Origin: JAFGRU01 sp016934985
GTDB lineage: Bacteria > Desulfobacterota > Desulfuromonadia > Desulfuromonadales > JAAYDE01
Length of the DNA stretch: 64,000 bases
Assembly: GCA_963665045.2 (NCBI GenBank)
Contig: CAXXJQ010000003.1
Location: 372,001-436,000 of the forward strand
Direction: 5' to 3'
The notes under the pieces: generated by a model
The model's input: only the letters and a program-made list of their open reading frames with translations
The model's database searches: none
What the model was told of the DNA's origin: nothing
In this document: positions 25,784-34,388 of the stretch, one piece after another
Numbering within the stretch: the first letter of the stretch is position 1
Layout of the letters: every line of letters starts with the position of its first letter
Translations under genes and position numbers: made by a program

Positions 25784-26668
25784 TTAATCCCGAAAGCGTT
25801 TGGTGAGATCTTTATAAGCATCAATACGGCGATCCCGAAAAAATGGCCAGGTTCTTCTCAATTTCTCCGATTGTTCAAGATCAATGGCGGCCACAACAGT
25901 TTCCTCTTCATGATTCCCGGCCCGGGCGAGAATTTTGCCTTGGCCGTCGGCTAAAAAGCTGCCCCCCCAGAAATCGATACCTTCCCCTTTTTTCTCAGGA
26001 TTCTCCTCAAAACCGACACGGTTGGCACTAATTACCGGAATGCCGTTGGCGATGGCATGGGAACGCTGAATAGTGGTCCAGGCTTCCAACTGGTGGTCTT
26101 TTTCATCCTGACCGTCGGTTGGTTCCCAGCCGATGGCCGTCGGGTAGATCAATAGATCGGCCCCGGCCAAGGCCATGAGGCGGGCGGCTTCCGGGTACCA
26201 TTGGTCCCAGCAGACCAGAACCCCCAGTTTCCCGATGGAGGTTTCAATGGGTTTGAAGCCAAGGTCGCCGGGCGTGAAATAATATTTCTCGTAATAGCCA
26301 GGATCGTCAGGGATGTGCATTTTTCGGTATTTCCCTGCTATCTGTCCGTCATTTTCCAATACCACTGCGGTGTTGTGGTAGACTCCCGGCGCCCGTTTTT
26401 CGAAAAGAGAGGTGACCAGAACGACGCCAAGATCTTTAGCTAGATCGCTAAAGAAATTTGTCGAGGGGCCGGGAACGGGCTCTGCAAAATCGAAATTTTC
26501 TGCGTTTTCATTTTGGCAGAAATAGGGTGTGTTGTGGAGTTCCTGGAGGACAACCAGACGTGCACCCTGCTTTATGGCCAAGGTGACAGCTCCGGCGATC
26601 TTCTCCCGGTTGGCGTCGGGGGTTGCTGCAGACTTTTGCTGTATTATCCCTGCTATTAGTTTTTTCAT
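25784..26668 (-). CDS. aguB: N-carbamoylputrescine amidase
   Basis: A 294-residue nitrilase-superfamily enzyme that hydrolyses N-carbamoylputrescine to putrescine, CO2 and ammonia. The catalytic triad is visible as Glu in VVLQELHNTP, Lys in RKMHIPDDPGYYEK and Cys in VLVCWDQWYPEAAR. I choose ATG 26668, which has AGGA upstream and overlaps the aguA stop by four bases; a longer frame from 26740 lies inside aguA. Together with aguA it turns agmatine into putrescine. Confidence 0.93.
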   Translation of the reverse strand: MKKLIAGIIQQKSAATPDANREKIAGAVTLAIKQGARLVVLQELHNTPYFCQNENAENFDFAEPVPGPSTNFFSDLAKDLGVVLVTSLFEKRAPGVYHNTAVVLENDGQIAGKYRKMHIPDDPGYYEKYYFTPGDLGFKPIETSIGKLGVLVCWDQWYPEAARLMALAGADLLIYPTAIGWEPTDGQDEKDHQLEAWTTIQRSHAIANGIPVISANRVGFEENPEKKGEGIDFWGGSFLADGQGKILARAGNHEEETVVAAIDLEQSEKLRRTWPFFRDRRIDAYKDLTKRFRD

Positions 26669-27690
26669 TCTTTCAATCCTGCCGGCAACTGCATGGTCAT
26701 GCAATGGAGAGAGCCGCCCTGGCGGATCAGTTCGCGGCAATCAATACCGATAATTTCCCTCCCGGTAAAGGCTTCTGCCAACCTCGCCAAGGCTTTTTGA
26801 TCGTTTTCATCCTCATAGATTGGTGCCAGGACCGCCTCATTGATAATCAAAAAGTTAGCATAAGTTGCCGCAAGGCGCTCCCCTTTTTCATCGTATTGAG
26901 CTCCGGGCATGGGGAGAGGAATAAGGCGGTAGGGTTCACCATCTTGTTTTCTAAAGTCCTTAAGTTCTTTTTCCATCCTTTTTAAAGGTTGGTAGTGGGT
27001 ATCCTTGCGATCGTCACAGGCTGTGTAAGCGATAGTGTTCTCGTTGCAGAAGCGGGCGAGAATATCGACATGAGCATCGGTATCGTCACCGGCCAAAAAA
27101 CCTTCGTGGAGCCAGAGAAATCTTTTAATACCAAGAAAAGACGAGAGCTTGCTTTCGATTTTTTTTCGGTTCAGGTCAGGGTTGCGATTGGGGTTCAACA
27201 GGCATTTCGAGGTCGTCAAAAGAGTGCCTTGGCCGTCTGTTTCAATACTGCCGCCTTCAAGGACCAGATCAGCAGCTTCCAGGTTCGCATCAGGAAAACA
27301 ACCCTGTTCGAACAGTTGCCCGGTGATTTGGTTGTCCAGACAGGCAGGGAATTTCCCCCCCCAGCCGTTGAAGACAAAATCCAATAAAACGGCTTTGCCT
27401 TTTTCAAATACCGTGATGGGACCGAAATCCCTGGCCCAGGTGTCGTTGCATGGCACCGCGATAAAAGTGGTCCTTTCCGGTGAGCATCCGGCTACCAGGA
27501 GTTCGTTTCGGACAGACGTGATTTCGGGGGCAATGACCAGGATATTTTCAAAACGGTTAATGTGATAGGCGATTTCCAGAAATGTTTTGCGAGCCTGATC
27601 AAGGCGCGGAGCCCAGTCGGAATTTTCATGGGGCCATGCGAGCAGGACGCCCCACTGTCTTTCCCATTCAGCAGGCCAGCGCGCGGTCAT
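26665..27690 (-). CDS. aguA: Agmatine deiminase
   Basis: A 341-residue guanidino-group-modifying enzyme that converts agmatine to N-carbamoylputrescine. Active-site features of the family include TWARDFGPI, the EGGSIETDGQG segment, HVDILARF and the nucleophilic cysteine near the C-terminus in QGGSLHCMTMQLP. It overlaps aguB, so the two enzymes of the pathway are made together. Upstream 130 bases separate it from a divergent sensor kinase gene. Confidence 0.95.
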   Translation of the reverse strand: MTARWPAEWERQWGVLLAWPHENSDWAPRLDQARKTFLEIAYHINRFENILVIAPEITSVRNELLVAGCSPERTTFIAVPCNDTWARDFGPITVFEKGKAVLLDFVFNGWGGKFPACLDNQITGQLFEQGCFPDANLEAADLVLEGGSIETDGQGTLLTTSKCLLNPNRNPDLNRKKIESKLSSFLGIKRFLWLHEGFLAGDDTDAHVDILARFCNENTIAYTACDDRKDTHYQPLKRMEKELKDFRKQDGEPYRLIPLPMPGAQYDEKGERLAATYANFLIINEAVLAPIYEDENDQKALARLAEAFTGREIIGIDCRELIRQGGSLHCMTMQLPAGLKE

Positions 27691-27822
27691 CGCAATTATG
27701 ACTCCTTTCCCTCATGAAAATCGGGCTGCAGAAATGCCTATATCATTTTTTGCCATAGTATTTCCGGTGGCTTAAAAAGTCAAACAGGAGTTCTGCGTAC
27801 ATATTTTGCAAAAGAGGCCCTT

Positions 27823-29409
27823 ATGAATTTTTCATGGGATTTTTCAAAAACGGTCAGGATTGGCCTGAAAAGCGAAATTTTTCTCAATCTCTTCCTTTTG
27901 GCGAGCGCGGCTTTGCTTTTTTCGGGTTTTCTCCTGATTCGTTTTGCCGAACAGGAACTTGTTTCCCAAAGCGTTATTCTGGCTGAGGAAACCGTTCGTG
28001 GTGTTCTCAGAGGGGTGACGGCAGGCAACCATTCACCCGAAATGAAACCTGATGTTCATATCGAAAAAGTCAGGACAATTCTTCAGCAGCACCATAAAGG
28101 GGAAATGGTTCGCAGTTGGGAGTTATATGATGACAAGCTGATGATTGTTGCTGAGTTTAAAGGTAATGCTTTAGCTAAAAGGGTTAAACCATCTCGCTGG
28201 AAACTCAATACCCTGGCGGAGATCGAGATTGATATTAAGTATCCGCCTTCTTTGGTGGCGTTTTTCTCGGCTGATTCCGATTATCATGGGGATGTGATTG
28301 TTTCCGCTCCGTTGCGCCAGGGCCGTCATTCGATAGGGCTTCTGGTAATGGATTTTTCTCTCGACCATATTCCGGAGCGCATCAGAGCGGGGCTGGCCAG
28401 TTTTTTTGGTTATGCTCTGGTTGCCGTTCTGGTGGTGATCGGCAGCGGCGTTTATTTTTTGGGCCGCAATGTGGTCCGTCCGGTTGAAAGGCTGGTGGAA
28501 AGCACCCGTATGGTGGCCCAAGGGAACCTGGAACATGAAGTTGAAGCAGAGGGGCCTCGAGAACTTGCCTGCCTGGCCGATTCTTTTAACACCATGGTTG
28601 GCTCATTGAAGCAGAAACGCCAGGAGACAGAAAAACACATTGAAAGGCTTCAGGCTTCCAATAAAGCTCTCCAGGAAACTCGCGAGGAACTGGTGAGGTC
28701 CGAAAAAATGGCCTCGGTGGGGCACCTTGCCGCCGGCATGGCCCATGAAATTGGGAACCCTCTTGGCGCCGTTCAGGGCTATCTTGATTTCCTCCGCGGG
28801 GGAAATCATGATGATGTGGAAAAGGACATTATTGAACGTTCTTTGAGCGAGATTGAGCGCATCAATCGGCTGGTAAGAGATCTTCTTGATTACGCCTCTC
28901 CTCAACGTACACAGGAAGAACTGTTCGATCCTGCCGAACTTGTTCGGGAGGCGATGAATATTCTTCAAAGCCAAAGTGCTTTTGAGGGTCTTGAGGTTGT
29001 TGACGGACTTCCCCCGAGTCTGCCTGCGGTACGCATGTCCCGGCATAAGTTCATTCAGGTGATGATCAATCTTCTTCTCAATGCCAGGGATGCCACTAGC
29101 GGAGCCGGAGTCATAACGGTAACTGGTGGGGAAGAAGGGGCATCGGCCTGGATTTCTGTCGGCGATACCGGAGAGGGGATCAAAAAGGAAAATCTTCGCC
29201 AGGTTTTCGATCCTTTCTTCACCACAAAAAAGGCGGGGAAAGGGCGAGGCTTGGGGCTTTCAGTATGCCAACGCATATTGAAGGAAGCTGGCGGCCGGAT
29301 CGACATTCAATCAGAAGAAGGTGTGGGTACGGTATTTAAAGTGGTTCTTGCTAAGATGGAGCATTCTTTTGATGAAAAAGAGGTTTGCAAAAATATTAGT
29401 TGTGGATGA
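27823..29409 (+). CDS. Membrane sensor histidine kinase, NtrB/ZraS-like
   Basis: A 528-residue kinase with a first membrane helix at about 19-40, a periplasmic domain of roughly 150 residues, a second helix at about 190-212, a HAMP domain (NVVRPVERLVES), a short coiled coil, HisKA with the phosphorylated histidine in AAGMAHEIGNPLGA, and a HATPase (NLLLNARDAT, DTGEGI, FDPFFTTK, GRGLGLSVC). It overlaps the response regulator gene by 38 bases, so the two form a pair. The signal sensed is unknown. The pair lies directly upstream of the sigma-54-type minor-pilin operon. Confidence 0.92.
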   Translation: MNFSWDFSKTVRIGLKSEIFLNLFLLASAALLFSGFLLIRFAEQELVSQSVILAEETVRGVLRGVTAGNHSPEMKPDVHIEKVRTILQQHHKGEMVRSWELYDDKLMIVAEFKGNALAKRVKPSRWKLNTLAEIEIDIKYPPSLVAFFSADSDYHGDVIVSAPLRQGRHSIGLLVMDFSLDHIPERIRAGLASFFGYALVAVLVVIGSGVYFLGRNVVRPVERLVESTRMVAQGNLEHEVEAEGPRELACLADSFNTMVGSLKQKRQETEKHIERLQASNKALQETREELVRSEKMASVGHLAAGMAHEIGNPLGAVQGYLDFLRGGNHDDVEKDIIERSLSEIERINRLVRDLLDYASPQRTQEELFDPAELVREAMNILQSQSAFEGLEVVDGLPPSLPAVRMSRHKFIQVMINLLLNARDATSGAGVITVTGGEEGASAWISVGDTGEGIKKENLRQVFDPFFTTKKAGKGRGLGLSVCQRILKEAGGRIDIQSEEGVGTVFKVVLAKMEHSFDEKEVCKNISCG

Positions 29410-30727
29410 CGAAGCCTCCATGCGGCATATGCTCCGCCTGGTGCTGGAAAGGGAGGGCTATGAGCTGGTGGAAGCAGCCGACGGCGAAGAAGCCTTGAAG
29501 CTTCTTTCTGAAACCCCCTTTTCTGTTGTTCTCTGTGATATCCGCATGCCGGGAATGGACGGTCTGGCCCTTCTTCATCAGGTTCGAGAGCGGTTTCCGC
29601 AGGTTACGATGATCATGATGAGTGCCTACGGTACCATCGATACGGCGATTCAATGTCTTAAGCAGGGCGCCTATGATTATATCTCCAAGCCATTCAAGAC
29701 TGACGAGGTTGTCCTCTGTCTGAAGAAAACCGAGGAAAGGCTTGAACTTCGGGAGGAAAACAAGCGCCTGAAAAAAGACCTGAAGAAAAACGAGGGTGCC
29801 TGGGAACTGATTGGAGAGAGTGCAGGCATCCATCAAGTGAGAGCAATAATTGATCAGGTAGCCGATTCCTCTCTACCGGTCCTGATCACAGGCGAAACCG
29901 GTACCGGCAAAGAGGTGGTGGCCCGTACTCTTTTCCACAGGAGTGGATTGGTCAACGGTCCTTTTGTTTCCGTCAACTGCGGTGCTATTTCTTCAGGTCT
30001 CATGGAGAGCGAATTGTTCGGGCATGTTAAAGGGGCTTTTACCGGTGCGGAGCGGGAAAGGGAAGGACTCTTTGGGGCAGCTGACCGCGGGGTTCTGTTT
30101 CTGGATGAAATTGGAGAGCTTCCTTTGGATCTTCAGCCCAAGCTTTTGCGCGTATTGCAGGAAGGGGAGGTACGAAAAGTCGGCGAAACCAAACCTGCCC
30201 AGGTGAATGTACGCATCATTGCCGCGACGGCAAGGAGCCTCAAGGAGGAAGTGGGACAAGGGCGGTTCCGGGACGATCTTTATTACCGGCTCAATGTGGT
30301 TGAGATTTGTGTCCCGCCGTTGCGGGAGCGACGTGAAGACATCCCCGTGTTGGCTGAGTATTTCATCCGTCGAATTGCTGCAAAGGAAGGTTATGAACCG
30401 CCCCAGTTGGGGAAAAATGCCGTGGAACGGCTTAAGAGCTATCACTGGCCGGGCAATGTCCGGGAGCTGCTTAACTTCATGGAAAAAACCATGATATTCA
30501 ACCGAGGGAAAGAAATTGACGTTCACGCACTCCCTTGGGAGGTGCGCCGTGAAAAGAGGGAAGACCAAAACGATTATTCTCTCAAAGAAGCAATGAAGCG
30601 GATGGAAAGGGAATATATCTGCAAGGCTCTGGCTGCGACCAACGGGAATCGGACTCTTGCGGCCGGACTTCTGGAAATCAGTCTTCGTTCTCTTCAGTAT
30701 AAATTGGCGGAATATGATCTTTCCTGA
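29372..30727 (+). CDS. NtrC-family sigma-54 response regulator
   Basis: A 451-residue activator: receiver domain (phospho-acceptor Asp in VVLCDIRMPGMD, Lys in ISKPFK), AAA+ domain with Walker A GETGTGKE and the sigma-54 contact loop GAFTGA, and a Fis-type helix-turn-helix near the end (GNRTLAAGLLEISLRSLQYK). I choose ATG 29372 with a GGAG site; a longer frame from 29321 would add unrelated residues. It is the cognate partner of the overlapping kinase. A strong terminator follows. Confidence 0.92.
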   Translation: MKKRFAKILVVDDEASMRHMLRLVLEREGYELVEAADGEEALKLLSETPFSVVLCDIRMPGMDGLALLHQVRERFPQVTMIMMSAYGTIDTAIQCLKQGAYDYISKPFKTDEVVLCLKKTEERLELREENKRLKKDLKKNEGAWELIGESAGIHQVRAIIDQVADSSLPVLITGETGTGKEVVARTLFHRSGLVNGPFVSVNCGAISSGLMESELFGHVKGAFTGAEREREGLFGAADRGVLFLDEIGELPLDLQPKLLRVLQEGEVRKVGETKPAQVNVRIIAATARSLKEEVGQGRFRDDLYYRLNVVEICVPPLRERREDIPVLAEYFIRRIAAKEGYEPPQLGKNAVERLKSYHWPGNVRELLNFMEKTMIFNRGKEIDVHALPWEVRREKREDQNDYSLKEAMKRMEREYICKALAATNGNRTLAAGLLEISLRSLQYKLAEYDLS

Positions 30728-30770
30728 CCATGCATTTTTTTGCATTTTATGCAAAATTTGCGTAGCTAAC

Positions 30771-30793
30771 GCCTCCGATAGGAGGCTTTTTTT
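30771..30793 (+). terminator. Rho-independent terminator after the two-component pair
   Basis: GCCTCC-GATA-GGAGGC followed by eight T residues, 43 bases after the response regulator stop. Confidence 0.92.
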
Positions 30794-31150
30794 TGTTTAA
30801 GAGTGGTAATGAATTGATTTTAGTGAGGGCAGAAAAGGAGCAAACTATTTGATAAGATTAATTTTTTTTGTGAAGGAGCAATGGCTGCGGGTTTAATTCT
30901 TTTTAATTAATATTTTTGGAATGATGCTTGCTAAAATTCTTAGCAAGGTTCACTGGGTTGAAAAAAGCAGGAGAGGTTTTTCGATTTCAACTTGTTGATC
31001 AGCCACCAAGTTAAGGAAATTAAAAGAACCGAGGTAAGGAAAAATCGTGCCCGTCTTTCGGTGAGTTTTAAAGGACTCGCTCGACGGCAAGCAAGGCTTC
31101 TTAACTGTCGTTCCCAAATTTCTTTTAACCATAATTGGATTGATGAAAGT
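30794..31150. other. Leader and promoter region upstream of fimT1
   Basis: About 360 bases without a supportable gene. They hold the sigma-54 promoter and a long untranslated leader. The frame of fimT1 is open back to 30992 but those residues resemble no pilin leader. I looked for a c-di-GMP riboswitch core here and did not find one. Confidence 0.5.
30917..30932 (+). promoter_or_regulatory. Sigma-54 promoter of the minor-pilin operon
   Basis: TGGAATGATGCTTGCT fits the -24/-12 pattern TGGCACG-N4-TTGCW with the invariant GG and GC at the right spacing and the TTGCT box exact. An inverted repeat TTGCTAA / TTAGCAA (30928-30946) overlaps the -12 box. The first gene starts near 31151, giving a leader of about 200 bases. 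Confidence 0.72.
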
Positions 31151-31669
31151 ATGAGGAACATGATTTGGCAAAAAGGCTTTACCCTCGTCGAACTGGTAGT
31201 AACCATAGCAGTTCTCTGCATTGTCCTGACTATCGCGACGGTTTCTTTTAAAGACACGATCTGGCGCAACCAAGTCAATACTGCGGCAAATGATTTAATT
31301 TCTGCCTTTAATTATGCTCGCAGTGAGGCGGTGACGCGGAGTGTGGTGGTGGCGGCCTGCCGCAGTGAAAATGTCAATGAAACCGTTCCTTCTTGCAGCA
31401 CAGGAATTTCCGGCTGGGAAACCGGCTACATCGTTTTTGTCGATACCAATGGCAATGGTTCGCGCGATACAGGTGAAGACCTGTTGCGTGTTTTTGCCGG
31501 GCCAAAAGGTAATGTGACAATGATTGGGGATGCTAATGTGGCAAACAATATCCGTTACGCAGCCACAGGGTTTCTCTTTTCAGGGGGCAGCGGTACGGTT
31601 GAGGTGAAAAACGACAGTAAAACCATTGATGTTGTGCTTTCTCAAAACGGGCGAGTGGCGAGTGATTAA
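31151..31669 (+). CDS. Minor pseudopilin, GspH/FimT/FimU type (copy 1)
   Basis: A 172-residue prepilin. The leader MRNMIWQKG is followed by the processing site G/FTLVEL and the hydrophobic helix. The C-terminal domain has the GspH/FimT pattern (CRSENVNETVPSC, GWETGYIVFVDTNGNG, TGFLFSGG), including a probable disulphide. The first gene of a minor-pilin operon, it should sit at the pilus tip complex that primes assembly. I start it at ATG 31151, because the second copy at 39000 begins with the same MRN..QKGF sequence. It shares most of its sequence with that copy. Confidence 0.88.
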   Translation: MRNMIWQKGFTLVELVVTIAVLCIVLTIATVSFKDTIWRNQVNTAANDLISAFNYARSEAVTRSVVVAACRSENVNETVPSCSTGISGWETGYIVFVDTNGNGSRDTGEDLLRVFAGPKGNVTMIGDANVANNIRYAATGFLFSGGSGTVEVKNDSKTIDVVLSQNGRVASD

Positions 31670-31675
31670 AACATT

Positions 31676-32152
31676 ATGAAAAAAACGATTTCAAAACGGC
31701 AATTGGTTATTGGACGTGATGGTCTTCAACGTCGGATGAAGACTGTAGGCGGTTTCACCCTCCTCGAAATTCTGGTGGCCCTTCTCATTATTTCCGTTGG
31801 TCTGCTGGGTTTGGCCGGCCTCCAGGGAAAGGGGTTGCGCGACAACCAAAGCGCTCTCTTGCGTTCTCGTGCAGTGCAATGCTGTGAGGATATTTTGGAT
31901 CGTATGAGAGTCAATCGTAATGAGGCTGTCGATGGCAGCTACAATATTGTTGACCTCACCAAGGATACCAGCTTGTCCACCAGTTACCAACAGATGGTCC
32001 GGACCGATCTGATGCAATGGCAGGGGTCTCAGCTTGCACAACTCCCAGAGGGCAAGGGTACGTTGTCTGTGAGCAGCAATGTTGCAACTGTTACGGTGAG
32101 CTGGTCAGAGGCGGAAGGCCTCCAAACAATGACGGTGAAGACGAGACTATGA
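31676..32152 (+). CDS. pilV: Type IV pilus minor pilin PilV
   Basis: A 158-residue prepilin with a long leader and the cleavage site GG/FTLLEILVALLIISVGLLG. PilV pilins join the tip-located minor-pilin complex. The mature part contains QCCEDILDRMRVNRNEA, typical of the family. It lies 6 bases after fimT1 and overlaps pilW by four bases (ATGA). A 24-codon scrap of a second pilV lies at 41138. Confidence 0.9.
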   Translation: MKKTISKRQLVIGRDGLQRRMKTVGGFTLLEILVALLIISVGLLGLAGLQGKGLRDNQSALLRSRAVQCCEDILDRMRVNRNEAVDGSYNIVDLTKDTSLSTSYQQMVRTDLMQWQGSQLAQLPEGKGTLSVSSNVATVTVSWSEAEGLQTMTVKTRL

Positions 32153-33195
32153 GGATTTTACCTGGACAGAATAAAATGCGGATTGGCAGCCAGGGCGGTT
32201 TTTCGATCGTCGAACTGTTAGTTGCCATGGCTATCGGCCTAGTTTTGACTGGTGGCATTTACCAGCTGTTTTTGGGAAGCACCACCAGCTATTCGTTTAA
32301 TGAAGACCTTTCCCGCTTGCAGGAAAACGGCCGCTTTGCCATGCACGTAATGCGAAATGAGGTTAGAGGAGCGGGCTATCTTGGGTGTTTGCAGGATGCC
32401 GAGGCGCTTTCGAACACCCTGACTTCTGCGACCAGTTTTCTCTATAGTTACAAAAATGCGGTTTATGGCCTGGAGGCTGCTTCAGGCGGCTGGGAGGATA
32501 ATAGTGGCACTGTCACCCCAACGGCCACCGGTACCGACAACCTTGCCATCACCAGTCCGGTGGTTGGCAGCGACATTCTGGTCATTCGCGATGTCGACCC
32601 CGACATGAGCAGTGTATTGACTGCAGATATGGATACTAGCGTTGATTATGGTTTAACTGCGGAGACCGGGCTTGATCTGGCCACGGGTGACATTCTATTG
32701 GTAGCCAATTGCCAGGCGGCGGCGGTTTTCCAGGCCACGGGTTATAACAGCGGGACGGGAAAAATTTCCAACACCTCTGATCTCGGTTTTGAATTCGGCA
32801 GCGGTTCCCAGGTTTTCCTTCCTCGAACAGTGATTTACTACATCCGTAATAATAGTGATGGAGAACCATGCCTTTACAGAAAAATAAACCAGGGTGCTGT
32901 CGAAGAGTTGGTCGAAGGTGTGGCCAACATGCAGGTGCTCTATGGGTTGGACACAAATGGGGATTATGCGGCGGATATATATGAACCTGCCGATGATGTG
33001 AGTGACTGGATGCAGGTTGTCAGCGTGCGCGTCGGCCTGGTCATGCAAACCGTCGATGAAGTTCTGAGGGGACCGCTGGATACGGCTACCTACAATGTTG
33101 ACGGGGAGGGTGGTGCCGACTTTGATCCGACGGACGATCGCCGTATGCGGATGGTTGTCGGAGGCACTATTGGGTTGCGCAACCGGCTTCATTGA
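32149..33195 (+). CDS. pilW: Type IV pilus assembly protein PilW
   Basis: A 348-residue minor pilin starting at ATG 32149, which overlaps the pilV stop. The prepilin site is QGG/FSIVELLVAMAIGLVLTGG, and the following LQENGRFAMHVMRNEVRGAGY is a PilW hallmark. The protein ends IGLRNRLH, as is usual. A longer frame from 32017 lies inside pilV and is rejected. It acts with PilV, PilX and PilY1 at the pilus tip. Confidence 0.92.
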   Translation: MRILPGQNKMRIGSQGGFSIVELLVAMAIGLVLTGGIYQLFLGSTTSYSFNEDLSRLQENGRFAMHVMRNEVRGAGYLGCLQDAEALSNTLTSATSFLYSYKNAVYGLEAASGGWEDNSGTVTPTATGTDNLAITSPVVGSDILVIRDVDPDMSSVLTADMDTSVDYGLTAETGLDLATGDILLVANCQAAAVFQATGYNSGTGKISNTSDLGFEFGSGSQVFLPRTVIYYIRNNSDGEPCLYRKINQGAVEELVEGVANMQVLYGLDTNGDYAADIYEPADDVSDWMQVVSVRVGLVMQTVDEVLRGPLDTATYNVDGEGGADFDPTDDRRMRMVVGGTIGLRNRLH

Positions 33196-33213
33196 TAAAG
33201 GAGACTGACTCGG

Positions 33214-33714
33214 ATGAAAAGAGTATCTGGTTTCGGAAACGAAAGAGGAGCGGTCTTGATCACGGGCCTGGTTCTTCTTCTCGTTTTGACACTTCTTGGC
33301 ATCACCTCCATGCAGGGGATAACCCTTCAAGAACGCATGGCGGGAAATCTCGAACAGCAGGATTTCGCTTTTCAGGCTGCCGAAGCGGGGTTGCGTGCCG
33401 GCGAGGCGTATGTGCAAAGCAATTCTCCAACCTCGTCTGACATCGCAGACACGAGTGGGCTCTATTCGCCGGCTTCTGCGGGCGACACCCCGGTTTGGAA
33501 AAGCGTGACCTGGACAGATGCATCGAATAATTGTTCAGCTAATGTTAGGGCATATACAAGCGACACCCTGAAAGCTTGCTACATCATCGAGTTCATGTTG
33601 GATGAAGCGACCAATCATTTCTATATGTATCGCATCACGAGCAAAGGGCAAACCGGTAACGGCCAGGGTGAGGTGGTTTTGCAGTCAACCTATAAACTTC
33701 CCTATACGCCTTGA
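33214..33714 (+). CDS. pilX: Type IV pilus assembly protein PilX
   Basis: A 166-residue protein with the PilX pattern: NERGAVLITGLVLLLVLTLL as the N-terminal helix and then MAGNLEQQDFAFQAAEAGLR, a strong family signature. The processing site lacks the usual FTLxE and reads G/AVLIT, normal for PilX. Two cysteines (NNCSAN, KACYII) may form a disulphide. It follows pilW by 18 bases. Confidence 0.9.
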   Translation: MKRVSGFGNERGAVLITGLVLLLVLTLLGITSMQGITLQERMAGNLEQQDFAFQAAEAGLRAGEAYVQSNSPTSSDIADTSGLYSPASAGDTPVWKSVTWTDASNNCSANVRAYTSDTLKACYIIEFMLDEATNHFYMYRITSKGQTGNGQGEVVLQSTYKLPYTP

Positions 33715-33765
33715 GTCCTAGAAACTGGCCATTAAAGGGGTTTTGTAAACATATGGAGGTGGAAA

Positions 33766-34128
33766 ATGAGGTTCTTCTTAACTTTCGCGGTCACATTGCT
33801 GGTGATATTTATTTTGGCAGGAACCGCCTGTGCCGGCGCAAACCAAAAAGGGCCAGAAAATAACAACATCATGGGTGTAAAGGCTGAAGCAAAGCAAAAA
33901 AAGCCTAAAAACGGCACGATAATGGCCGTTAATCCGGTTTCATCCGTGGTTGAAATCAACAATCGTGCTTACCGGGTTGCGGATGACGTTCGCATATGCC
34001 GAAGTTCGGAGCCCGAACATTTGTTGAGTTTCAGTGCTCTAATGAAAAATCAGGATGTGAGCTATTGGCTGGAAAAAAAGGGGAAAGTGTTTGAAATCAA
34101 GGCGCTCGTCATTCATGAAGAAAGTTAG
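33766..34128 (+). CDS. Small exported protein of the minor-pilin operon, unknown function
   Basis: A 120-residue protein with a signal peptide cleaved after about residue 23 (TACA/GANQK), a lysine-rich linker, and a compact domain (NGTIMAVNPVSSVVEINNRAYRVADDV... VFEIKALVI) that looks like a small beta-barrel. I do not recognise the family. Its place between pilX and pilY1, 51 bases after pilX and 260 before pilY1, suggests a periplasmic or surface role in pilus-tip assembly. Confidence 0.7.
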   Translation: MRFFLTFAVTLLVIFILAGTACAGANQKGPENNNIMGVKAEAKQKKPKNGTIMAVNPVSSVVEINNRAYRVADDVRICRSSEPEHLLSFSALMKNQDVSYWLEKKGKVFEIKALVIHEES

Positions 34129-34388
34129 CCCGTAAATTGGGGGGACTTTGCCTTAAATTGACATTTTAATACCAGATAGAAAATGTGGAAAAGTTTTTTT
34201 GAGGTGAAGTGATTATCAGCCAACCGGATTTGTAAAAGGCGAAAAACGCGTGTGGGTGAGTTCTTTTCAAGTCACAAGCTTATTCAACGGTTAAAACCTT
34301 TTCCGGATTCGACAATTACAAAAAAATCGTTTTATCCCTTAGTTTTCGGTGGGGGGGGGATAAAGGCTGCGATTGAAAGGAAATAGCC

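Noticed and set aside
30992..31150. Longer N-terminus for fimT1 from 30992
   Set aside because: The extra 53 residues are not a prepilin leader, and the paralog at 39000 starts at the equivalent of 31151.
34138..34152. Sigma-54-like TTGGGGGGACTTTGCC before pilY1
   Set aside because: The distance between the GG and GC boxes is one base too short, and the G run makes a chance match likely.
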